In this document: positions 33,490 to 44,830 of the stretch, one piece after another
How positions within the stretch are numbered: position 1 is the stretch's first letter
How the letters are laid out: each line of letters begins with the position of its first letter
Assembly (NCBI GenBank): GCA_011033025.1
Contig: WFMF01000071.1
Span: 372,001 to 436,000 of the forward strand
Direction of reading: 5' to 3'
Origin: Beroe forskalii
Taxonomy: Eukaryota > Ctenophora > Nuda > Beroida > Beroidae
Length of the DNA: 64,000 nt
The notes under the pieces: model-generated
Seen by the model: the letters and a program-made list of their open reading frames with translations, nothing else
Told to the model about the DNA's origin: nothing
Databases searched by the model: none
Position numbers and translations under genes: made by a program

Positions 33490-34222
33490 TTCGGGATGGG
33501 GGCAAGGGGCTAGCAATAGGAACTTTGTTCCTGGCCAGCTCCGTCATGACATATCTGTCATGCTAAATCACTCCTGGTCCTCCACTGGACATAAACTTGA
33601 TGCTGAAGTAGAAGATCAGCAACAGAAGGTTCTGGAGAGAAAGCATTTCTCCAGAGTGAATGCTGTCTGAGTTGCTAAAGTATGCTAAACATGTGTATCC
33701 CCGTGTGGCCCTCGCACAGCACGCTCCTCCATGCAGAGAAGCACGCAGTCGGTACACACATTTATGCAGGCTAAGGAACTGTCCCAGTGAATGTTCCTGT
33801 ACTTTCTGCAGGAGGTGCACCGCCAGATGAGGAGGTCAGGAGATTAACAAGGGTAGCAGGCTTTCAGGATCATGGATGCGGAACAGGTGGAGCAAGACAG
33901 GGAGGACTTCAGGATGCTCCTCTGGAACAGGAAGTCTCTGGCATACTCATGCTTGTCTGTAACAACAGATTGCATAGCAGCAAAGAAATGATGTCCACAG
34001 ATGAAATGGGTGTTGTCCCCTGCTGGATGCTGGTCACATGACCCATATGCCTAGCAAGCAAGGGTGGACAGAATCTTGAGACTGTCTGGTAGGGCTGATT
34101 GGGTGTCTGGTTCGCTCTATGCATGCCAGTCCTATAGGTCATGTGAACAGGACCCAGGTCAACACCCATTCTATCTGTTTGTTTGGTCTGACTCTCTTTG
34201 CCTTGATCCCTGACACATGGTT
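33490..34222. other. No recognised gene
   Basis: Short frames only. The right end (from about 34190) holds GCCTTGAC-rich sequence that is repeated at 36890-37040. Confidence 0.45.
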
Positions 34223-34230
34223 GCCTTGAC

Positions 34231-35828
34231 CATAGCTGCCAAACTGCCCTGTTTTTGACAGGGCGCCCTGTCATGCCCTGTTTTTGCCCTGTTTTTTGGC
34301 CCTTGCCCTGCGAAGCCCTTCTTTTGCTCTGTTTTTGGACCAATTTGCCCTGTTTTCTGGGGCAAAAATATACTCAGATTACCATTTTTGGGTCGCCTCC
34401 AAAAAAAAAAAAAAAAGTCGCCAATTTCCAGAAATATAAGTACCTATTAATTTATTAGGAACTGCCTCAGATGGAATTCGGAAATATACCTATTTGTCTA
34501 TTTATCTATTTATTAATCACTGTCTCAGATGGAAAAAGGAAATATACCTATTCAAGTATTATTCACTACATCGGATGGAATTGGGAAATATACCTATTAA
34601 GCACTGTCTCGGATGGAATTTGTAAATATACTTTTTTAGTATCAAGCGATAAGCACTGTCTCGGATGGAATTTAAAAATATATCTTTTTAAGCATTAAGC
34701 ACTGTCTTGGATGGAATTTGAAAATATATCTTTTTAAGCACCGTCTCGGATGGAATTTGAAAATATTCCTTTAAAGTATTAAGCACTGTCTCAGATGAAA
34801 TCTGAAATATACCTATTAAGCACTGACTCGGATGGAATTTGGAAATATACCTTTTAGGTATTAAGCACTGTCTCGGATGGAATTTGAAAATATACCTATT
34901 AAATTATTAAGCACTGACTCGGATGGAATTTGGAAATATACCTTTTTAAATATTAAGCACTGTCTCGGATAGAATTTGAAAATATACCTTTTAAGATTTT
35001 AAGTATTAAGCACTGTCTCGGATGGAACTTGGAAATATACCTATTAAATTATTATGCACTGACTCGGATGGAATTTGGAAATATACCTTTTTAAGTATAA
35101 AGCACTGTCTCGGATGAAATTTGGAAATATACTTATTAAGTATTAAGCACTGTCTCGGATGGAATTTGGAAATGTACCTATTAAATTATTAAGCACTGAC
35201 TCGGATGGAATTTGGAAATATACCTTTTTAAGTATTAAGCACTGTCTCGGATGGAATTTGAAAATATTACTTTTTTAGTATTAAGCGCTGTCTCGGATAG
35301 AATTTGAAAATATACCTTCTAAGTATTATTAAGCACAGTCTCGGATGAAATTTGGAAATATACCTATTAAGCACTGTTTCGGATGGAACTTGGAAATATA
35401 CCTATTAAGCACTGACTCAGATGGAATTTGAAATATTCCTATTAAATTCTTAAATTATCAAGCACTGTTTCGGGTAGAATTTGGAAATATACCTATTCAG
35501 CACTGTCTCGGATGGATTTTGGAAATATACCTATTAAGCACTGTCTCGGATGAAATATACCTAATAAAGTAAAAACATACCTTTTTGAGCACTGTGTTCA
35601 TGAAATATACCTGAAATTTACCTGAAACATACCTGAAAATCGAAAAATATAGCCATTAAGCACTATCTCGGATGGCCTTTTCAGGGTGGCGTCAAAAAAA
35701 AAAAAAAAAAGGTCGACACTTTTCAAAAAGATACATAGGCATGTATGCCCTGTTTTTCACTGCATTTGCCCTGCTTTTTGGGCCATTTCTATGCCCTGTC
35801 AAGGAATTTTTAAAGTTTGGCAGCTATG
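34231..35828. mobile_element. hAT-like element with internal 50-bp satellite
   Basis: The ends are CATAGCTGCCAAACT and its inverse complement, flanked by a perfect 8-bp duplication GCCTTGAC (34223-34230 and 35829-35836). Inside the ends lie matching subterminal arms rich in GCCCTGTTTTT and a poly-A/T stretch (34398-34415, 35694-35711). Between them is a satellite whose unit reads AAGCACTGTCTCGGATGGAA, then TTTGGAAATATACCTATTA. There is no transposase. The duplication length fits hAT, but the terminal motif is not diagnostic. Confidence 0.85.
34450..35670. repeat. 45-60-bp satellite, core CACTGTCTCGGATGGAATTT
   Basis: About 25 units of variable length differ mainly in the AT-rich spacer. The array occupies most of the surrounding transposon and stops near its arms on both sides. 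Confidence 0.85.
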
Positions 35829-35944
35829 GCCTTGACATGTGGTTGTCTTGATGTTGGCTCAATGACTCTTTTTGCCTTGACCCTTGTTGCCTTGTTGATT
35901 CTGGGTTGTTAATTCCATGCAGAATCTTCTGATCATGGTCTCAC

Positions 35945-36890
35945 CCCAGTGGAATAATTTTTATAAGTGGCTGGGAATGGGGATTTCGCGGGAAAAACGG
36001 CTTTTTTTCTGTCTAGCGGCGTGTCTAAGACTACTTCAGTCATGATTTCATTCTCGATAGCGTTGAATTACATGTCTTCACTAGGCAACATGAGACGATG
36101 ACGTTACGAAATAACAGATAAAAATGGAATAATGTGAAATCACTTTCTTTTCACTACATGCGCCGCGCATTAGTATGTATCAGGCAAAGATGGAAGTTCT
36201 GCGGAGTTGCTTCGTATGCAAAACAAGTAATGTTATTAGTGAGTGTGTTTGCGCGCGTCAGCTACATAACACTACTCTCAATCCATTAAATTATGCTTGG
36301 AACTCGGGCGATATAACGCAAAGAACTGCACGTTCATTATAATTTATACTATCATGGAGTCATAAAGTAGGAAAAATGCCTTTTTGCGTCATAAGGGATT
36401 TCACTATCCAAACAGGGACCTCGAAGTCAACATTGCTAAGTACATTATTTCGAAACATATTGAGCCATATGGCTGATAAGGTTCCCACATTCCAATGAAT
36501 CACAAAAACACTGCTTCACGACAAAAGTTGATATAATGAGTTCCTGGATGTATAAACAAGCAGTGGAATCCTTGCAGCGGGATTTTAGGAGTCCCTGGCT
36601 ACTTTTGGAGTCTGGCAGCTAGTTTGGGAATATTTTGGCTTGATTAGGATCCTGGTAGCTTTTTAGGAATGAATGACGCGCGTTTTGTGCGCGTTAATTG
36701 GATTCTGACGCAGTTTGAAATTGCCCTTTATCAAAACTAGCGAGTTGAGACCATGATAATAATTGCGCGGCGTAAAATAGCCAAATATTAATATCAAGTT
36801 TCTGTCAACCTAAATGGGCTTTTTTGCTTCGATTTGGACAAATTTTGGCTGGGATTGTCGCTCCAACATTCCTCATATTATTCCACTGGG
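35945..36890. mobile_element. 946-bp non-autonomous transposon, 8-bp target duplication
   Basis: The ends carry CCCAGTGGAATAAT in inverted orientation. They are flanked by a perfect duplication GGTCTCAC (35937-35944 and 36891-36898). The interior shows no coding frame. It landed in the same GCCTTGAC-rich host repeat as the preceding element. The 8-bp duplication fits hAT or P-like elements; the superfamily is unresolved. Confidence 0.85.
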
Positions 36891-36898
36891 GGTCTCAC

Positions 36899-38045
36899 TC
36901 TCTTTTCCTTGAACCTTGACACATGGTTGCCTTGACACATGGTTGCCTTGATGTTGACTCAATGACTCTTGTTGCCTTGATTCCATGCAGAATCTTCGGA
37001 TCATGATTCCGCTGTTGATTCCGGGCAGAATTCCGCGATGGTGGTCAGGCTTCTTGGACACTGCCCAAAATTTTGCTCTAATTTTAAAAAATATCGTAAT
37101 ATTTGTGTAAATACGACATTTTTCTGTACAGTATAAAAGAATGTGAGAATATAAACTTGATATATTTTGACCCCAAAATACAGTCTGGAACACCCAACTT
37201 TTCAAAAAAATTTCTGGGAGCTGGGCCCAAACCCCTGCCATAGCTTGCTCTCTGTGAAGGGCCCCACCCAGAAAAAAAAGTCCTAGCTATGGGCCTGATA
37301 TTAACTTGGTAAACATTCAAGAAAATACATTGTGTGAATTAACAGTCACACAATCTGATGCAAAATGTAAACATGTAAACCAATTCAACAAAATGGCGCA
37401 AAATCTACAATGAACTATGTACTTGAAGAACAGATGAATTTTAGAAGAAATGGCATGTGCTAATGCATGTTCTTGGTGGTTGTGTGCAGCAAGCCCATTG
37501 GAACAATTTTTTCCCTCTCCAAATCGCCTTTTTGTTTTACAAAAAGGCATTGAGGAGGGTTAGCAGAGATCGTGTTTTGTGGGGGTTGTGTGTATACTAC
37601 CTTTACGCATACTGTTAAATCTGAAATAGGTGGTGGTGCTGCGCGCGACCAAATTTGGTCGTATGCGTGTGGTATGTACGTATGTATGTAGGTCACTTTT
37701 TCGATCATTTTCAAGCATCCAACTGCTCCTTTATAATATCACTCGCACCAATATAGCTTGGTGTAGTGACATCCTATACAATGTGCATTTCAATCACTAG
37801 CTTACAGCTATTCCGGTTCAATGCTCTGTCCATCCTAATGTTGAAACTTGGAAATTGATTTTTAGAAATAAATTTCGTCATTCTTCAATTTAATCAAACT
37901 TTTCAATGATAAGTAGTAAATGAATATCAAATTCGATTTTCTCGGACTTCTCCACTAAATTTTGATATGGTCTCAATCAAATTATATTAAAACTTTTCTT
38001 TATGCATGAAGCAATTGAAAATGAGAAATTTGAGTTCAATCAATG
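36899..38045. other. No recognised gene
   Basis: 36899-37040 repeats parts of 34180-34230 and 35829-35935 (GACACATGGTTGCCTTGA). The remainder has short frames without domains. Confidence 0.45.
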
Positions 38046-38051
38046 ATGATT

Positions 38052-38146
38052 GGGGGGGATGAAGCCCAAAAAAAACCAAGCCCCACCCTACTTTTCCGAT
38101 TCTTGGGCTAGGTTTTTTTTGGTTTTTTTTGGGCTTCATCCCCCCC
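38052..38146. mobile_element. 95-bp fold-back element with 6-bp target duplication
   Basis: The two ends are perfect inverted repeats of 26 bp beginning GGGGGGGATGAAGCCC, followed by a run of eight A or T. They are flanked by ATGATT on both sides (38046-38051 and 38147-38152). There is only a short loop and no coding capacity. Confidence 0.8.
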
Positions 38147-38784
38147 ATGATTTCCTGGTTAACAATTGTGCTGAGGAAAGATGAAAATCTGAATCTTCAA
38201 TCTTGATTAGTAATCCTTCTCATCGTCAATTTGACAAAATATCGATGGTTGCCATGAGCAATGCTCAATCATGATTTATTTTAAAGTGAACTTTGACTGT
38301 GATGTCTCAGGAACAGAAACTCAAACTGCAGAAACGCAACTTGTAAGGATAGAAAATATTAAATTATGTGATTTCATATAATTATTATCATCAATGAAAC
38401 ACTTGATAATGATAATGCGCTGCAACGTTTGATGTTGTCATGAGCAACGAGACGACGTACAAAACTCAAAAGAAAGAAACCAAGAATGAATTGGCGTACG
38501 TACACTCGCAAACAAGAGAACATGACTGGCGTTCAATTATTATGACAGGCGTTCAATGAATTTGCGCGCGCGCGATAAAATGCACATGCGACTCAAGATC
38601 ACGTGACATGCACGACTTTAATTGTTTCATGAATCCAGAATCAATAGTCGATAGTCGATAACTGTTTAATGGGAGAGGGAAATTTAAGCGCTCGCAGAAT
38701 TAAGAGAAAACGAGTGCAATTATTGTTATACTCTTACAACAACTTCATGATTGATCATGATGCTAAGGTTACATCAAGCACCAC

Positions 38785-38867
38785 GGGAGAGGGAAATTAA
38801 GTGCCTGCATACAGCCTACAAGAACAACAGAGAAACAACAATTGTGTCGGCAGGCGCAATTCTTGTT
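38785..38867. repeat. Second copy of the GGGAGAGGGAAATTAAG dispersed repeat
   Basis: Shares the start (GAGGGAAATTAAGTGCCTGC) and end (GGCAGGCGCAATTCTTGTT) with 10824-10897, with diverged middle sequence. A partial third copy lies near 38670-38730. Confidence 0.65.
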
Positions 38868-39009
38868 AAGTGACATTAATGTAGGTATTTGCCTTGGAGA
38901 AACAAACAAAATTGCTGCTAATAAGTCAGTGCTAAGTGCAGATGGAATTGTAAATTTTGACCTATCTAATGGCTGCTTCACCACCCCCCATTTCTAGGGG
39001 GACGGCGAC

Positions 39010-39430
39010 ATTTTCAGTTTGTCATTTTTCTTGCATGTTTTGACACATTCTAGGCGCTTTTTGTCACTTTTTGTCGCGTTTCGACACTTTTTGTATTTGA
39101 CACCATTCTGACATAGTCTGGCACAATTTGTCGCATTTTTGGACAGTTTTTGACGCGCTTTGTCGCGTTTTAACGCAATTTTGGGTACTATTTTGACGTG
39201 TTTTGTCGCGTTTTGACCCCTTTTTGTCGCATTTTGAGGTTTTTTAGGCGCATTTTGACGCTTTTTTGGCGCAATTTGACGCTTTTTTGGGGCATTTTGC
39301 CACTTTTTGGCACATTTTATCGCATATTTCGACACTTTTGGGCGCCATTTGTCGCGTTTTTACGCATTTTTGAACTCATTTCTGGCGCTTTTGACACTTT
39401 TTGACGCTTTTTGACCCTTTTAAATGGCTT
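39010..39430. repeat. Degenerate 11-13-bp repeat TTTTTGTCGCGTTTTGACGC
   Basis: Highly diverged short units keep a GTCGC or GACGC core every 11-13 bp. The minus frame reads as Lys/Asn/Ala-rich heptad-like sequence, which I take to be an artefact. Similar degenerate structure occurs at 47240-47480. Confidence 0.6.
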
Positions 39431-39794
39431 TTGTCTGCGAGGTTGATTCAATTCTAAATCCTTCATTATCCAATAGAGCTTATAAAAAGCCTAATTAGCT
39501 AATTGATGTTTGCATGAGCCAGGCCATCACTTTTTTTTACTTCTATTTTACTTCTATTCCAACAGCTGTACAGCCAATGACAGGAATCAAAGGAAACAAG
39601 CCAGTGACGGTCAAGGAAGTGTAATCCATGCTTTATTTGCCCAAGACTTTGCTGCAATGGGCAGCTCCTTATTTACCCCTCCCACACAGTTTCCTGTACT
39701 CCTGTACGCTCGGCTGAGTGAACCGTAGGGCTGCATAGGCTCAAAATAAATCTCTCACACACTTTGTGCATTTTTACGAAAATGGGCAAATGAT

Positions 39795-40240
39795 TGATTG
39801 ATTGATTGATTGATTGATCTTGGGGTACTCTCCTGAATCCTGCAACACTCTCCTTGATCGTGCAACAAACCCCTTGGCCCTTGGACAAAATCCTTGATCC
39901 TGGAGCATACCCCTTGATCTTGGACACTCTCATGACTCCTGCGACACTCTCCTTCATCCTGGGACAAACTCCTGATCTGCTGAATCCTACGACACTTTCC
40001 TTGGTCAAGGTACACCTTTCTTGATGCTGGGACAAATTCCTGGACCCTGGGGCCTTCTCCTTGATCCTAGGACAAACCCCTTCATCTTGGGACACTCTCC
40101 TTGATCATTGGATAAATTCCTTGATCCTGGGACATTTTTCTCGATCCTGAGACACTCCCTGATTCTGGGACAAACTCCATAGTTTTGGGACAAACTCCTT
40201 GATCCAGACCTATCTAGGGACACTTCCATGATCCCGGGAC
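39795..40240. repeat. About 20-bp repeat CCTTGATCCTGGGACAAACT
   Basis: The block starts with a GATT tetranucleotide run (39792-39820). About 20 diverged units follow, leading into the better conserved 19-bp satellite. Confidence 0.75.
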
Positions 40241-40296
40241 TACATGAAACCTAAGTGCCTTTGCAACAAGAGTGTAGGCCACAGTAAGCAGGTTGA

Positions 40297-42880
40297 GTGA
40301 CGTTGCCTTATTGACACCACTCTATAATTCTTGACACCACTCTTTATCCTTGACAGCAAACCTTATCCCTGACACCACTCCAAAATCCTTGACACCACTC
40401 CAACCTCCTTGACATCACTCATTATCCTTGACATCAATCCTTATCATTGACATCACTCTTTATCCTTGACACCACTCCACAATCCTTGACATCACTCTAC
40501 AATCCTTGATACCACTCCAAATCCTTGACATCACTCTACATCTACAATCCTTGACACCACTCCAAATCCTTGACACCACTCTTTTTCCTTGACATCACTC
40601 CTTATCCTTGACTCTTTATCCTTGACACCATTCCACGATACTTGACACCACTTCTTATCCTTGACATCACTCCTTATCCTTGACGGTACTCTTCATCGTT
40701 GACACCACTCCACAATCCTTGACATCACTCTACAATCCTTGACACCACTCCAAATCCTTGACATCACTCTACAATCCTTGACACCACTCAAACTCCTTGA
40801 CATCACTCGTTATCCTTGACATCACTCTATTGTCCTTGACTCTTATCCTTGACACCATTCCACGATCCTTGACACCACTTCTTATCCTTGACATCAATCC
40901 TTATCCTTGACATCACTCCTTATCCTTGACATCACTCCCTATCCTTGACATTACTCTTCATGCTTGACACCAATCCACAATCCCTGACGTCACTCTGCAA
41001 TCCTTGACACCACTCCATACTCCTTGACATCACTATTTATCCTTGACATTACTCCTTATCCTTGACTCTTTATCCTTGACACCACTCCACAATCCTTGAC
41101 ATCACTCTACAATCCTTGATACCACTCCAAATCCTTGACATCACTCTACATCTACAATCCTTGAAACCACTCCAAATCCTTGACGCCACTCTTTTTCCTT
41201 GACATCACTCCTTATCCTTGACTCTTTATCCTTGACACCATTCCACGATACTTTACACCACTTCTTATCCTTGACATCACTCCTTATCCTTGACGGTACT
41301 CTTCATCCTTGACACCACTCCACAATCCTTGACATCACTCTACAATCCTTGACACCACTCCAAATCCTTGACATCACTCTACAATCCTTGACACCACTCC
41401 AAATCCTTGACATCACTCGTTATCCTTGACATCACTCCTTATCCTTGACTCTTTATCCTTGACACCATTCCACGATACTTGACACCACTTCTTATCCTTG
41501 ACATCACTCCTTATCCTTGACGGTACTCTTCATCCTTGACACCACTCCACAATCCTTGACATCACTCTTTATCCTTGACACCAATCCACAATCCTTGACA
41601 TCACTCTACAATCCTTGACACCACTCCATACTCCTTGACATCACTCTTTATCCTTGACATCACTCCTTATCCTTGACTCTTTATCCTTGACACCATTCCA
41701 CGATCCTTGACACCACTTCTTATCCTTGACATCAATCTTTATCCTTGACATCACTCCTTATCCTTGACATCACTCCCTATCCTTGACATCACTCTACAAT
41801 CCTTGACACCACTCCAAATCCTTGACATCACTCTACAATCCTTGACACCACTCCAAATCCTTGACATCACTCGTTATCCTTGACATCACTCCTTATCCTT
41901 GACTCTTTATCCTTGACACCACTCCACAATCCTTGACATCACTCTACAATCCTTGACACCACTCCAAATCCTTGACATCACTCTTTATCCTTGACATCAC
42001 TCCTTAACCTTTACTCTTTATCCTTGACACCATTCCACGATCCTTGACACCACTTCTTATCCTTAACATCACTCCTTATCCTTGACATCACTCCTTATCC
42101 TTGACATCACTCCTTATCCTTGACTCTCTATCCTTGACACTATTCCACGATCCTTGACATCACTCTACAATCCTTGACACCACTCCAAATCCTTGACATC
42201 ACTCTACAATCCTTGACACCACTTCTTATCCTTGACATCAATCTTTATCCTTGACATCACTCCTTATCCTTGACATCACTCCCTATCCTTGACATTACTC
42301 TTCATGCTTGACACCAATCCACAATCCCTGACGTCACTCTGCAATCCTTGACACCACTCCATAATCCTTGACATCACTCTACAATCCTTGACACCAATCC
42401 AAATCCTTGACATCTTTCTTTATCCTTGACATCACTCCTTAACCTTTACTCTTTATCCTTGACACCATTCCTGATCCTTGAGATCACTTCTTATCCTTGA
42501 CATCACTCCTTATCCTTGACATCACTCCTTATCCTTGACATCACTCCTTATCCTTGCCTCTCTATCCTTGACAATATTCCACGATCCTTGACATCACTCC
42601 TTATCTTTGACATCACTCCTTATCCTTGACATCACTCCTTATCCTTGACATCACTCCTTATCCTTGACATCACTTCTCATCCTTGACACCAATCCACAAT
42701 CCTTGACGTCACTCTACAATCCTTAACACCACTCCTTATCCTTGACTCTTTATCCTTGACATCACTCCTTATCCTTGACATCACTCTTTATCCTTGACAC
42801 CACTCCACAATCCTTGACATTACTCCAAAGACCTTGAAATCTCTCGTTATCCGTGACATCACTCTTTATACTTGACACCA
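40297..42880. repeat. 19-bp satellite, consensus ATCCTTGACATCACTCCTT
   Basis: About 130 units. A higher-order block of about 610 bp is evident: 40471-40700 recurs at 41081-41305 with the same unit variants, including the aberrant ACATCTACAATCC junction. Several units read TGACGTCA (near 40986, 42331 and 42708), a perfect CRE palindrome; most others read TGACATCA. Confidence 0.9.
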
Positions 42881-42902
42881 CTGGGGCTATGGCTGCCTTT
42901 GA

Positions 42903-43550
42903 GCCTAATATCCCAATAGCCCAGGGGAGCCCAACAACCCAATAGCTCCAGGGGAGCCCAACAACCCAATAGCCCAGGGGAGCCCAACAACCCAATAGCC
43001 CAGGGGAGCCCCAACAACCCAATAGCTCCAGGGGAGCCCAATAACCCAATAGCTCCAGGGGAGCCCAACAACCCAATAGCTCCAGGGGAGCCCAACAACC
43101 CAATAGCCCAGGAGCCCAACAACCCAATAGCTCCAGGGAGCCCAATAACCCAATAGCTCCAGGGAGCCCAACAACCCAATAGCTCCAGGGAGCCCAACAA
43201 CCCAATAGCTCCAGGGGAGCCCAATAACCCAATAGCTCCAGGGGAGCCCAACAACCCAATAGCTCAGGGGAGCCCAACAACCCAATAGCTCCAGGGAGCC
43301 CAACAACCCAATAGCTCCAGGGGAGCCCAATAACCCAATAGCTCCAGGGGAGCCCAACAACCCAATAACTCCAGGGGAGCCCAACAACCCAATAGCTCCA
43401 GGGGAGCCCAACAACCCAATAGCTCCAGGAGAGCCCAACAACCCAATAGCTCCAGGGGAGCCCAACAACCCAATAGCTTCATGTGAGCCCATCAACCCAA
43501 TAGCTCCAGGGGAGCCCAGCAACCCAATAGCTCCATGTGAGCCATCAACC
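42903..43550. repeat. 27-bp satellite of AGCTCCAGGGGAGCCCAACA-type units, block 1
   Basis: About 24 units of 26-27 bp (the unit continues with ACCCAAT). On the minus strand all three frames stay open over hundreds of bases and read repeats such as ELLGCWAPL, GAIGLLGSP and SYWVVGLPW. Frequent 26/27-bp indels move between frames, which argues against a selected protein. Confidence 0.85.
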
Positions 43551-44250
43551 CAAGCAAATCACCATGGTCATTATTGGCAACACCCCACTTTTGTAAGTGG
43601 GGTGGGTGGAGAATAACAGTGTTATCCTCCTCCCAAGAACCATGGCATGGGAGCCCAACAACCCAATAGCTCCAGGGGAGCCCAACAACCCAATAGCTCC
43701 AGGAGCCCAACAACCCAATAGCTCCAGGGGAGCCCAACAATCCAATAGCTCCAAGGGAGCCCAACAACCCAATAGCCCAAGGGAGCCCAACAACCCAATA
43801 GCTCCAAGGAGCCCAACAACCCAATAGCCCCAAGGGAGCCCAACAACCCAATAGCTCCAGGGTAGCCCAACAACCCAATAGCTACAGGGAATTCCAACAA
43901 ACCAATAGCTCCAGGAGAGCCCAACAACCCAAAAGCTCCATGTGAGCCCATCAACCAAATAGCTCCAGGGGAGCCCAGCAACCCAATAGCCCGTGAGCCC
44001 ATCAACCCAAGCAAATCACCATGGTCATTGGCTATTGCAACACCCCACTCTTTGTAAGTGGGTGGTGGAGAATAACAGTGTTATCCTCCCCCTCCCCAAG
44101 AACCATGGGCATGGGAGCCCAACAACCCAATAGCTCCATGTGAGCCCAAAAACATTATAGCCCATCAAACCAAATAGCCCATATCCATTTAGCCTAACAA
44201 CTCAACAGCGCCCTATGTGAGCCAAATAGTTCCATATGAGCTCAACAACC
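43551..44250. repeat. 27-bp satellite block 2 with two copies of a spacer
   Basis: A spacer of about 105 bp (CAAATCACCATGGTCATT, then GAGAATAACAGTGTTATCCT, a hairpin) lies at 43553-43650 and again at 44010-44115. About 13 satellite units sit between the copies, with decayed units after 44116. A weaker third spacer trace is at 44330-44390. Confidence 0.8.
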
Positions 44251-44399
44251 AAAGCAACTCCTGCCAAATCTACTAACCTCTCACTATTACAAAACTGTTG
44301 CCAGTTATAATTCACCTAGTCACAGTTTTTGCAACACTCTACTCTTCCTTTCAAAGTGGGAGAATAACAGTTGTTCTTCGCCCCCAAGAAGCAAGCCAA

Positions 44400-44830
44400 A
44401 GGGTACTGAATGCAACACTTTTTTAACCCCTAATAAAAATTTATTTTAATTTGCATTTAATTTAAAAACCCGCCCCAAAAATTTGTTTCCCAAATAGTAG
44501 AAAAAATTTAAAAAAAATTTTAAAAACAAAAAAACCCAATTTTTTCCCTTTAATCAACAGGGAATACTAAAACCCACTTTTCAAGGGGAAAAGACCAAAA
44601 ATTTTATTGATTAAAAAAAATTTTAATTGCACACCAATTGAAATGGGAAAAAGTTTAAAAACCAATTATTAAAACCTTGTTCCATATAAAGAAAAAACCC
44701 ATTTTTTAGGAAATTTTGAATAAACCCCCCTTTCCCCCACCCTTTTTTAAGAAAAAACCAACCTTTTTAAGGGGCCTGTCCCAAAGGAAATTTTAAAAAG
44801 TCAACCAAAAAAGCCAAAAATTTGTTTTAA
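44400..44830. other. Homopolymer-inflated sequence, possible low-quality consensus
   Basis: Runs of A, T and C dominate and words look like stretched copies of ordinary sequence, the same signature as 22600-25085. I could not identify its source copy in the window. Confidence 0.45.

Noticed and set aside
38994-39335. Lys/Gln/Asn-rich 113-codon ORF on the minus strand
   Set aside because: By-product of the degenerate GTCGC/GACGC repeat.
40297-42880. CRISPR-like regular repeat array
   Set aside because: Units are contiguous with no unique spacers, and the context is a eukaryotic genome. It is a satellite.
42762-44014. Several long ORFs reading LELLGCWAP repeats
   Set aside because: All three frames are open in the 27-bp satellite and units shift frame often. 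There is no start context or domain.
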